Assembly (NCBI GenBank): GCA_020347585.1
Contig: CP070733.1
Location: 983,950-991,445 of the forward strand
Source of the DNA: Pseudomonadota bacterium
GTDB taxonomy: Bacteria; Pseudomonadota; Gammaproteobacteria; CAMYNG01
DNA length: 7,496 bases
Direction: 5' to 3'
Positions 1 to 5,904 of the stretch are shown one piece after another (the stretch's first letter is position 1; every line of letters begins with the position of its first letter). The notes beneath the pieces are model-generated. The model was not told where the DNA came from and ran no database searches. It worked only from the letters and a program-made list of their open reading frames with translations. The position numbers and the translations under genes are program-made.

Positions 1-2
1 CA

Positions 3-50
3 TGGGAAATCGTGGACGAATATGAAATACCACCTGAGCCGCTGCGGTAA
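3..50 (+). CDS. C-terminal end of an upstream gene (partial)
   Basis: Reading from base 3 gives WEIVDEYEIPPEPLR and then TAA at 48-50. The residues are acidic and proline-rich and the codons look protein-like, so this is probably the tail of a gene that begins before the window. It would overlap the start of the Sel1-repeat gene by 29 bases in another frame, an arrangement that often means translational coupling. Fifteen residues are too few to name a family, and chance reading remains possible. Confidence 0.38.
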   Translation, partial: WEIVDEYEIPPEPLR

Positions 51-843
51 CGCCACACGCGTTCTTGTCGCGGCACTGCTTGCGCTGCTATTGGGCGCCG
101 GGCCAGTCACCGCCGAGGATCTATTGGCCTTCACAACGCCGGAAAAGAAATCACGGCATTTCCAACAAGATATTGCCTGGTGCACCCAGCTCGCCAACCA
201 TCTCGAGCAACAGGACAACTTCGCCATTCCGCCCAAGGGTGAAGCGATGGTGCACCACCTTGATACCGATCGCTTTTTTGACAACGGCAACCCAGTCGTA
301 GACATGCAAGGCCGGCCGGTACCAAATTCCCCCTCAGTGGAGAGCGGGTCGAGTCGGCGCACCATGATCTATGCGATCTGTCTGCGAGAGCGCGGCTATG
401 AGTGGCTGAGCCAAAAGGAGATAGATAAGACACTCGCCAAGTGGATGCCGCTTGCCGAGCAGGGCGATTCAAAGGCGCAGTTCATCATTGGTTCCTACTA
501 CGAAGATGGTAAGGGAGTTCAGCGCAATCCCGATAAAGCCCTCGAGTGGTATACGCGTTCAGCCGAGCAAGGCTACACCTCCGCGCAGGTTTATCTCGCT
601 GCGCTGTACGATCAAGGTATAGGTGTCGAGGAGGATGATGCACGCGCGGCCTACTGGTATCGCAAGGCAGCGGAGCAAAATGACGCCCGCGCCCAGACCA
701 ACCTTGGCATCATGTACTACCATGGTTACGGTGTGGAGCAGGACAACTACGAGGCGGAGAAATGGCTGGAGAAGGCTGCCAATCAGCAATTTTTCCCGGC
801 GCAGAACGCTTATGAGGATCTGCCGGAGGATCCGGGGGACTAA
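22..843 (+). CDS. Exported Sel1-repeat (TPR-like) protein
   Basis: A 273-residue protein. Residues 1-31 form a Sec signal peptide: charged start, hydrophobic stretch LVAALLALLLGAGPV, and a probable cut after VTA, so the product should be periplasmic. Residues 32-140 are a less typical region with two cysteines (54 and 120, the second in CLRERGYEWL) that may form a disulfide (inference). Three Sel1 repeats of 36 residues follow at about 149-184, 185-220 and 221-256, each with the A-Q-x-x-L/I-G-x-x-Y and G-x-G-V marks and ending near A-x-Q. Sel1 repeats form alpha-solenoids that bind other proteins, and no catalytic residues are evident. ATG at 22 is preferred because it gives a complete signal peptide. 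The ribosome binding site is weak (GTGGA at 12-16), consistent with coupling to the overlapping upstream gene. The binding partner is unknown. Confidence 0.9.
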   Translation: MKYHLSRCGNATRVLVAALLALLLGAGPVTAEDLLAFTTPEKKSRHFQQDIAWCTQLANHLEQQDNFAIPPKGEAMVHHLDTDRFFDNGNPVVDMQGRPVPNSPSVESGSSRRTMIYAICLRERGYEWLSQKEIDKTLAKWMPLAEQGDSKAQFIIGSYYEDGKGVQRNPDKALEWYTRSAEQGYTSAQVYLAALYDQGIGVEEDDARAAYWYRKAAEQNDARAQTNLGIMYYHGYGVEQDNYEAEKWLEKAANQQFFPAQNAYEDLPEDPGD

Positions 844-900
844 CTGACAGCTGCGTGGATTCGATATCCCACGCCCGCCCGATCTCCAGGGATAGGAATA

Positions 901-1043
901 GGAATAAGAATTTGCTTCCAGCGCACGCCGCAGATGGCGCCATCGTCAGGCCCAGGAAGCCCGTTGCCCTGTTTTACATGACCCCTCATTGGCGCTGGGC
1001 ATCTCGCCCGCGCCGCTTGCGCTATATTGGCCGCTGGTACTGA
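901..1043 (+). repeat. Interspersed repeat, copy 1
   Basis: This is the first of four related blocks. It runs from GGAATAAGAATTTGCTTCC to GGCCGCTGGTACTGA. It begins 57 bases after the Sel1 gene stop and ends 34 bases before the SpoIIAA-like gene. Inside lie a GCTTCC/GGAAGC inverted repeat (914-919 and 955-960) and a perfect 12-base palindrome GATGGCGCCATC (933-944). A later palindrome kept in copies 2-4 (GCTGGCCAGC) is degraded here to GCTGGGCATC. Just outside the left edge, AGGAAT is repeated in tandem. Possible frames across it on the minus strand look like shadows, not genes. Confidence 0.85.
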
Positions 1044-1077
1044 AAAAGTGTGGTAAATAGTACTTTCGAATTTTCCT

Positions 1078-1491
1078 ATGCCGTTCGCCGTTTCATACAC
1101 AACTGACCCGGTTGGTTTGGTTGCGACCTTTACCGGAGAAGTCACGGGGGAGGAGATCATTACGCATCTAAACCAGATTGCGGAGCGAAAAGACATGGTC
1201 TATCGGCTGGGCGATATGCGTGCCGTGACTAATGTAAAGGTAACCCTCCCGGAACTACACAAGATGGCCATTTTGGAATGTTCGGTTCCACAGGATTTCA
1301 AACTTCACAAACTGGCCTTGGTAGGCGACAGGCTTAAGTACCGGTGGTTTGTCGATACCTATTTCTTTTTTGTCGAGGTCTGGATTGGTAAAAGACGCAA
1401 ATACGAAACAAAGGTTTTCGACAATATGGAAGATGCCTATGAGTGGTTGGACATACCCCAACCAGTCATTCTCGATTTTAAATCGAGTTAG
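1078..1491 (+). CDS. SpoIIAA/STAS-like protein
   Basis: A 137-residue soluble protein without signal peptide or membrane segment, so cytoplasmic. The pattern fits the SpoIIAA-like (STAS-fold) family: an opening strand (LVATFTGEVTGEEI), a helix, the strand YRLGDMRAVTNV, a helix, KLALVGD, and a closing amphipathic stretch (FDNMEDAYEWLDI) typical of the C-terminal helix. Members are small and mostly of unknown function, and anti-sigma-antagonist activity should not be assumed. There is no clear Shine-Dalgarno sequence before ATG 1078 (TTTTCCT). The gene starts 34 bases after repeat copy 1, so its promoter would lie within or against the repeat. It ends tail to tail with the argG fragment on the other strand. 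No partner kinase or sigma factor gene is adjacent. Confidence 0.75.
   Translation: MPFAVSYTTDPVGLVATFTGEVTGEEIITHLNQIAERKDMVYRLGDMRAVTNVKVTLPELHKMAILECSVPQDFKLHKLALVGDRLKYRWFVDTYFFFVEVWIGKRRKYETKVFDNMEDAYEWLDIPQPVILDFKSS
1471..1487. repeat. 17-base palindrome at the gene end
   Basis: CTCGATTTTAAATCGAG is a perfect inverted repeat with 8-base arms and one central base. It covers the last codons of the SpoIIAA-like gene, just before its TAG. It lies at the junction with the argG fragment. It lacks a GC-rich stem followed by a T-run, so it is not a convincing intrinsic terminator. Confidence 0.6.
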
Positions 1492-1688
1492 GAGATGCGC
1501 AGCGAGTTGGCGTCCATAAAGTACGCTGATTTTCTGCCGCGCTTTTGCTCAACGGGGATCCCGTGCTGATCGGCGTAGGCCATCAGCTTTTCACGCGAAT
1601 CGAGTTCCCATTCACGCCACGGCGCGATGATCCAGATGTCGTGGCGCAACGCGTAGGCGCCCAGCTCGAAACGCACCTGGTCGTTCAT
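1488..1688 (-). pseudogene. argG: Internal fragment of argininosuccinate synthase
   Basis: The 66 residues match the middle of ArgG (citrulline plus aspartate to argininosuccinate, ATP-dependent, arginine biosynthesis). Recognisable family motifs in order are NDQVRFELGAYAL, IIAPWREWELDSREKLMAY, HGIPVEQKRG and MDANSLRIS. A complete ArgG has about 400 residues, and this part corresponds to roughly residues 115-185, so both ends are missing. The usual GATGKG lead-in before NDQVRFE is absent, which places a junction near 1688. At the other end, the usual HISYEG becomes RIS and then a stop. Several normally conserved positions have changed (KSPYSMDANLL reads KSAYFMDANSL), so decay has begun. It cannot make an active enzyme. 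A functional argG presumably exists elsewhere in the genome. Confidence 0.85.
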
Positions 1689-1902
1689 GGCAATTTTTGG
1701 GTAACGCTTCGCGCCCTCGGGTAATGTAGACGTAGCCCAACGCTAGTGATGAACCCAGCGAGGCGACGAGGGTTAAACCGATCACCAACCTGACAAGGCT
1801 CGCAAATGCGTGCTGTGCAACCAGCGTTGCCATACTGCCCACGGCGGCGGCAATGTGACCGAGCGTGATGCGCAGGGACTCGATGTCAAGCAGAAAATTC
1901 AT
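1612..1902 (-). CDS. Doubtful small membrane ORF running into the argG fragment
   Basis: An open frame from ATG 1902 gives 96 residues. The first part begins MNFLLDIESLRITLGHIAAA and continues to one hydrophobic segment, about residues 36-60 (VRLVIGLTLVASLGSSLALG). The last 25-30 residues are read out of frame through the argG fragment, so they are not native sequence. If the front part is real, the gene was truncated by the event that brought in the argG piece. No family is recognised, and the ribosome binding site is poor (GGA, 11 bases before ATG). It may equally be a chance open frame. Confidence 0.22.
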   Translation of the reverse strand: MNFLLDIESLRITLGHIAAAVGSMATLVAQHAFASLVRLVIGLTLVASLGSSLALGYVYITRGREALPKNCHERPGAFRAGRLRVAPRHLDHRAVA

Positions 1903-2028
1903 GCTGCTGCTATTCCGAGATCGTGCTTCCCCATTGATCGGAACAACTCCCGCGTGACTTGACGTCCAGCTGCGCTTGAACACCCTAAAGGACGGCGGCA
2001 GTTGGACGCTAACCCAAAACAACAGTTT

Positions 2029-2044
2029 ATTAGTATATTCTAAT
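2029..2044. promoter_or_regulatory. AT-rich inverted repeat, candidate operator
   Basis: ATTAG and CTAAT flank the six bases TATATT, 47 bases before the rhodanese gene. The stretch is much richer in A and T than its surroundings. A -10-like TATAAC lies at 2050-2055, so a regulator bound here would cover the promoter. In general form it resembles the AT-rich dyads bound by ArsR-family persulfide sensors (BigR/SqrR type), which often control rhodanese genes. That link is inference from gene context only, since no regulator gene is in view. Confidence 0.4.
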
Positions 2045-2077
2045 TTACATATAACCCGTACATCTACTGAGGATATC

Positions 2078-2083
2078 GAGGAG
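2078..2083 (+). promoter_or_regulatory. Ribosome binding site of the rhodanese gene
   Basis: GAGGAG stands 7 bases before ATG 2091. It is the clearest Shine-Dalgarno sequence in the window and fixes the start codon. Confidence 0.75.
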
Positions 2084-2090
2084 ACTTGAA

Positions 2091-2903
2091 ATGCGAGTGA
2101 CGTTGGCGTTTAGCCTGTTGTTGTCCGTACTGGCCGGTGCGGCCACTGCTCAACCGACGCAGGAGGGTTTTCCAGGTCGTGCGGAGTTTCCGGAAGTGCC
2201 GGTCATTGAAATCGGAGAGCTTCGCCAGCGCCTGGGCAAGGTGGTGATTGTGGATACGCGGTCGGAATATGAGTACCAGACCCTGAGTATCAAGGGCGCC
2301 GTCAACATCCCGGTGGCCGCCAAGGACTTCGAGGCTCGGTTGAAGGCGCTGCGCGCCCGCAGCGGCGATCCCATCGTCTTCTACTGCAACGGTCGTTCCT
2401 GCTTTAAGTCTTACCAGGCCGTTAAGCGCGCCGTGAAGGCCAGCGTGGCGAAGACGCTGGCGTTTGACGCAGGCATGTTCGAATGGGCGCAAGCGTATCC
2501 GGACCTAGCCGTGCTACTCGGCGAAAGCCCAGTGCGTCAGAGCGACATCATCCCCGGTGCCGATTTCCGCAAGCGCCTTCTGGCCCCCGAGCAGTTCAGC
2601 GAGGAGGCCTACAACATGGGCCGCCAAGCGCTGATTCTCGATGTGCGCGACAAGTATCAGCGCGCCGGCGTTGGGTTCTTTCCGGGCAAAGAGCGCTGGG
2701 TGAGCCTCGATCAAACTGAGCGCTTAAAGGGCTACATCGATCAAGCCAAGCGTGAGCAGCGGACTTTGTTCATCTACGACGAGGTAGGAAAGCAAGTCCG
2801 ATGGTTGCAGTACGCGCTGAAGGACGCCGGTGTCAGCAATTACTACTTCATGAAAAAGGGTGCGAAGGGTTTTTACACCGAGGTGGTGGGTGCTCCGCAA
2901 TAG
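2091..2903 (+). CDS. Periplasmic tandem-rhodanese protein
   Basis: A 270-residue protein with a Sec signal peptide (residues 1-20, cut after GAATA). The first rhodanese domain spans about 36-145: VIVDTRSEYEYQTLSIKGAV is the usual DxR and GA(V/I)NIP region, and the active loop is C99-NGRSC-104, with Cys99 the predicted persulfide-forming residue and a second Cys at 104. The second domain spans about 155-268 (LILDVRDKYQRAGVGFFPG). Its catalytic position is FIYDEVGKQVRW, with Asp where Cys should be, so it should be inactive. Rhodaneses transfer sulfane sulfur to acceptors such as cyanide or thiols. Export suggests a role in periplasmic sulfur or redox handling, and the true acceptor is unknown. 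The gene stands alone, has its own promoter region and ribosome site, and is followed by a strong hairpin, so it is probably monocistronic. Confidence 0.88.
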   Translation: MRVTLAFSLLLSVLAGAATAQPTQEGFPGRAEFPEVPVIEIGELRQRLGKVVIVDTRSEYEYQTLSIKGAVNIPVAAKDFEARLKALRARSGDPIVFYCNGRSCFKSYQAVKRAVKASVAKTLAFDAGMFEWAQAYPDLAVLLGESPVRQSDIIPGADFRKRLLAPEQFSEEAYNMGRQALILDVRDKYQRAGVGFFPGKERWVSLDQTERLKGYIDQAKREQRTLFIYDEVGKQVRWLQYALKDAGVSNYYFMKKGAKGFYTEVVGAPQ

Positions 2904-3282
2904 CACGTAACATCACCGGCGGCGGGAATGGTCACGAGCCACTTCCTGCCGCCGGCCTCGATGTTATGCTTGGCAGCCGCAAATGCCGTCGGGCACAATA
3001 CAGCGCAGGCAAATTCCAAAGTCGAGCCCTGCGTGACGCAAATTACCATCCTGGCCTTTGCGCCATTCGGCGTTTTACTCCCCGTTGCTTGCGACAATCA
3101 GCGGTCCCTTCTTGCGTGACGAGGGTTTATAGCCGCAATATTCACGCGCGACTCCCGGGCGTCGTGTGGCCGAGGGCATTTCCGATGGGACCGTGCATGT
3201 TGCGCAGTCTACCGTCGCCACAAGCTTTGTGCCGCTCGAACGAGGCGACACTCCACCGTTCGTGCATTTCGCACAAGGAACA
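2904..3282. other. Gene-poor tract between rhodanese gene and repeat copy 2
   Basis: This stretch of 379 bases holds the stem-loop described separately and no gene I can support. Short open frames exist on both strands (plus 2928-3119 and minus 2873-3097), overlapping each other and the stem-loop. None has a clear ribosome binding site or a recognisable family. Composition varies along it, so it may be debris from former genes. Confidence 0.5.
2908..2966. terminator. 59-base imperfect stem-loop after the rhodanese gene
   Basis: It starts 5 bases after the stop codon. TAACATC (2908-2914) pairs with GATGTTA (2960-2966), CCGGCGGC (2916-2923) with GCCGCCGG (2948-2955), GGAA with TTCC, and TGG with CCA around a 7-base loop, TCACGAG. 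The stem is long and GC-rich but has no T-run after it, so it is more likely an mRNA-end stabiliser or a Rho-associated end than a classical intrinsic terminator. It could also be a palindromic repeat of a mobile kind. Confidence 0.5.
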
Positions 3283-3458
3283 GGAAAAAGAATTTGCTTC
3301 CAGCGCACGCCGCAGATGGCGTCATCGTCAGGCCCAGGAAGCCCGTAGCCGCCGGGTTGACACAACCCGTCGTCCGTGCTGGCCAGCTCGCCCACGCCGG
3401 TTGCGTTATATTGGCCGCTAGTACTGACACTTGAGTTCGATTTGCGGCGGTGTTCAAG
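3283..3458 (+). repeat. Interspersed repeat, copy 2 (with extended right end)
   Basis: The core at 3283-3427 matches the other copies from AAGAATTTGCTTCC through TATTGGCCGC to GTACTGA. The middle (about 3343-3378) has diverged and holds a small hairpin, GGGTT-GACAC-AACCC. The outer inverted repeat is at 3296-3301 and 3337-3342, and GCTGGCCAGC is kept. Unlike copies 1 and 4, similarity continues for about 30 bases past GTACTGA (TTTGCGGCGGTG, then TTCAAG) and is shared with copy 3. The copy then meets the ppdK fragment directly. Confidence 0.82.
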
Positions 3459-3829
3459 TGACGCTTGCCGAAGTTGCCGAATTCTTTTCCTTTGGTACCA
3501 ATGACCTGACCCAGTCTACGTTTTCGTTCTCCCGCGAGGACGCAGAGAATAACTTTCTGCCTTTCTACAATGAAAATCGTATACTGCAGGATAATCCTTT
3601 CGAAGTGCTTGATGTAAAAGGTGTGGGTGAATTGATGCATCTTGCTGTTGAGTGGGGACGCAAGACACGGCCCCAACTCAAGGTGGGTATATGTGGTGAG
3701 CAGGGTGGTCACCCGGCATCAATTAAGTTCTGCCATGACGCGAATTTAACCTACGTTTCCTGTTCGCCACCACGTGTGCCTATCGCGCGATTGGCTGCAG
3801 GTCAGGCTGCATTGATTTCAGCGGCTTAA
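3459..3829 (+). pseudogene. ppdK: C-terminal fragment of pyruvate phosphate dikinase
   Basis: PPDK interconverts pyruvate, ATP and phosphate with phosphoenolpyruvate, AMP and diphosphate. Residues from about LAEVAEFFSFGTNDLTQ to the stop follow the end of the PEP-utilising TIM-barrel domain: GTNDLTQ, NPFEVLDVKGVGELMHLAVE, LKVGICGEQGGHPASIKFCH and YVSCSPPRVPIARLAAGQAA. The catalytic Cys is present in SCSP, but the usual CSPFRVP reads CSPPRVP. Only about 120 of roughly 900 residues remain, and both the ATP-grasp and phosphohistidine domains are missing. The natural C-terminus and stop codon are kept, and the front is cut exactly where repeat copy 2 ends. The frame can be opened from TTG 3431 inside the repeat, but this is unlikely to be a real start. 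The fragment looks richer in A and T than its neighbours. Confidence 0.88.
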
Positions 3830-3850
3830 CTATGCAAATTCAAGCGGTTT

Positions 3851-5488
3851 TTAAGGTGCGAAAACGGCGTTGAAGGCACGAAATATATCGACACCGCTGG
3901 TGTCGTCATTGGGAATGAGATTGGTCGCGCCGGACTCGAAGACAACATAACGCCCATCTGTCGTCATCGCCGGTCGATCGCTTTGTCCATTGCTCTCCAC
4001 CCCAAGGGCCGAGATGCTCAGACGTTCGATGGCATCGGTCTGGGTATCCTTGACATAGATATCCGCGATTGCCAGATTCGCTTTGACGACAAGATTGTTG
4101 GCCGAAGATACAAATGCTACGTATCTACCGTCAGCGCTTATTTCCGCACTCGAGCTTCCCCCCCCTGCTGCTTCTAGGCCAGCCGAGGTTGTATTTGCGC
4201 GACTGATAGCGCCACCCACGGTGTTTTTCACAAAGATATCCGTCACACCGTTGACATCACCGGCGACAAGGTTGCTGGCGGCCGAGGTAAACGCGACCAA
4301 CTGTCCATTGGCACTGATACTCGCGTCTACACTTGCCAAGTTGCCTTGTGCGTTGGCAGCGCTGACACTGACCAGCAAGATCGCACCGTTGTCCATGTCC
4401 TTAATGAAAATATCGCGTAAGCCATTGACGTCAACCCCGACCAAGTTGTTTGCATCCGATTCGAATACCACGAACCGGCCATCATCGCTAACAGCAGGTT
4501 TAAGGCTAATGCCGTTTGCTTGTGCGCCAACGGCGTCGACGCTGACCAGTCTTATCTCATTTGTAGTTAGATCACGCCAAAAGATATCACGCAGGCCATT
4601 GTTATCATTCGCGACCAGGTTGCTTGCGGCAGAATCGAAAACGACAACGGTACCATCGCGACTTATAGCTGCATTGTTGCTGGCACCATTGGCCTCGCCA
4701 CCCATCGCATCGACACTCGCGCGACCTATCGTACCACCCACGGTATCCTTCACGAATATGTCACGCAAACCGTTTACATCGTTGGCAACGAGATTACTCG
4801 CGTCTGATTCGAACACCACATCACCTGTTACGGTGTTTGATGCTGCGGCAAATAAGCTATCGCCAGCTAAGGACTGAGCACCATCACTTGCGGTGTTGGC
4901 ACGCTCAACGCCGCCGTTTTGGGAATCTTTGACAAAAATGTCGGCCACACCATTGGTATCATTGCTAACCAGATTCGTTGCCAAGGAGTGAAATCCCACC
5001 AGCCGCCCGCTAATACCGACGGCGGGTGCAAAATTACCCAAGTCGGCCCCCACACCATCCTCCGTCTCCGACACGCGCACAATAGTCGGTGCAGTACGGA
5101 AGTTCCAAACGAAGTCCTGACCTAGCCCTCTCCCATCAATGTTTGCAATGCCGGCTGCGAGGGTAGCGGTATACGAGGCGGCAATCTGAAGATCGGTAGC
5201 CGGTGTGAAGATAGCCGTATTGGTTGTGGCATCGTAACCAACGGTACCGGCAATAGCACTACCACCAGGCCCGACTAAGGAAAATGTCGCGGTGGTTATT
5301 GTGGCAGGGTCCATCGCTTGGCTAAAGACGCCTTGTACCGTCGTAGTGACAACAGCGCTATCGCTGTTCTGCCCAGGATCAACACTCAGCACTCGGGGAC
5401 CAGTAGCGGTAGGCTCGTCGTTGTTGCCGCATGCACTAACTAGTACTATCAGGGCAAGACCAAGCAATAGGTAGGAACAGAAACGCAT
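3851..5488 (-). CDS. Lipoprotein with Big_5 Ig-like domain and seven-bladed propeller
   Basis: A 545-residue protein. Residues 1-20 are a lipoprotein signal (hydrophobic LLLGLALIVLV, lipobox V-S-A-C with Cys20), so it should be lipid-anchored to the envelope. Residues 31-134 fit a Big_5 (SbsA-type) Ig-like domain: VDPGQ, VFSQAMDPATITTATFSL, the YTATL strand and a closing VWNFRT. Residues 135-545 hold seven repeats, each with F/V-S-x-A-x-N-L-V-x-x-D-x-N-G-x-x-D-I-F-V-K-D; the Asp of DIF falls at 183, 243, 301, 359, 417, 476 and 534, a spacing of 58-60. Repeats of this TolB/PD40-like kind build beta-propellers, and seven is a complete ring. The D-x-N-G turns could bind calcium (inference). No enzyme motif is seen, so a binding or adhesion role at the cell surface or in the periplasm is likely. 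The ribosome binding site is weak. It converges on the ppdK fragment with a 21-base gap. Confidence 0.85.
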   Translation of the reverse strand: MRFCSYLLLGLALIVLVSACGNNDEPTATGPRVLSVDPGQNSDSAVVTTTVQGVFSQAMDPATITTATFSLVGPGGSAIAGTVGYDATTNTAIFTPATDLQIAASYTATLAAGIANIDGRGLGQDFVWNFRTAPTIVRVSETEDGVGADLGNFAPAVGISGRLVGFHSLATNLVSNDTNGVADIFVKDSQNGGVERANTASDGAQSLAGDSLFAAASNTVTGDVVFESDASNLVANDVNGLRDIFVKDTVGGTIGRASVDAMGGEANGASNNAAISRDGTVVVFDSAASNLVANDNNGLRDIFWRDLTTNEIRLVSVDAVGAQANGISLKPAVSDDGRFVVFESDANNLVGVDVNGLRDIFIKDMDNGAILLVSVSAANAQGNLASVDASISANGQLVAFTSAASNLVAGDVNGVTDIFVKNTVGGAISRANTTSAGLEAAGGGSSSAEISADGRYVAFVSSANNLVVKANLAIADIYVKDTQTDAIERLSISALGVESNGQSDRPAMTTDGRYVVFESGATNLIPNDDTSGVDIFRAFNAVFAP

Positions 5489-5728
5489 AGTAACAATCTC
5501 GTCTATTGTCGGATTATTTGTCTGGCCCGTAAGAGGTAATATCCTTGCAACATTCCATTAAAATACCCAGTAGCGGCTGTTGACGCCATAGAATACTGCT
5601 CGGTTTCTGAGTTCGCCCAGCATGATTTTGCAACGGGCATCTAACTATTAAAGATAACGGTGAAACCAATCCATACAGTTGATGTGGATATAGTAGTCAA
5701 TTACACAGGCCACTGCCATAGGACAAAA
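5489..5728. other. Upstream region of the lipoprotein gene
   Basis: These 240 bases are moderately AT-rich and hold no gene I can support. They should include the lipoprotein promoter, reading leftwards, but I cannot choose one convincing -35/-10 pair. The right part contains TTGATGTGGATAT, only half of an FNR-type site. Confidence 0.4.
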
Positions 5729-5904
5729 GGATAAGAATTTGCTTCCGGCGCACGCCGCGGACGGCGCCATCCGCGCGTCCAGGAAGACCGTTCCCGTTCG
5801 TTTTAGATGACCCCTCATCCGGCGCTGGCCAGCTCGCCCACGCCGCTTGCGCGAAATTGGCCGCTGGTACTGACGCGCAAGTTCAATTTGCGGCGGTGGT
5901 CAAG
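5729..5904 (+). repeat. Interspersed repeat, copy 3 (joined to the transposase remnant)
   Basis: The core is 5729-5873, with the extended right end to 5904 (TTTGCGGCGGTGGTCAAG) shared with copy 2. GCTTCC at 5741-5746 faces GGAAGA at 5782-5787, one base off a perfect inverted repeat, and GCTGGCCAGC is intact at 5824-5833. On the minus strand the transposase frame stops at 5883, inside the extended end, so the repeat lies immediately downstream of the transposase. This is where IS91-type elements carry their replication-origin end. Confidence 0.82.

Noticed and set aside
840..1196. Minus-strand open frame across repeat copy 1
   Set aside because: It spans the repeat and the front of the SpoIIAA-like gene. 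The part in the repeat recurs only because the DNA repeats, in shifted frames in other copies, so it does not look like a conserved protein.
2908..2966. Possible integron attC site
   Set aside because: The long palindrome between genes suggested it, but the RYYYAAC and GTTRRRY core ends do not match properly and no gene cassette structure or integrase is present.
2928..3119. Small plus-strand frame with a hydrophobic middle
   Set aside because: It begins inside the stem-loop without a clear ribosome site, and an equally long frame opposes it on the minus strand. There is not enough evidence for a gene.
2801..3421. Plus-strand open frame of 206 codons
   Set aside because: It starts within the rhodanese gene, crosses the stem-loop and repeat copy 2, and has arginine- and cysteine-rich low-quality sequence with no recognisable domain.
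3431..3829. Short functional PPDK-like protein starting at TTG 3431
   Set aside because: The start would lie in repeat DNA, with no ribosome binding site, and the catalytic domain would lack most of its barrel and its partner domains.
4083..4877. Long plus-strand open frame of 264 codons
   Set aside because: It lies wholly inside the lipoprotein gene on the other strand. Its repetitive residues mirror the propeller repeats, and there is no ribosome site or family match.
5684..5697. Possible second FNR-type site (TTGATGTGGATAT)
   Set aside because: Only the left half matches. The right half departs from ATCAA at two of five positions, and it lies too far from the lipoprotein start for the usual layout.
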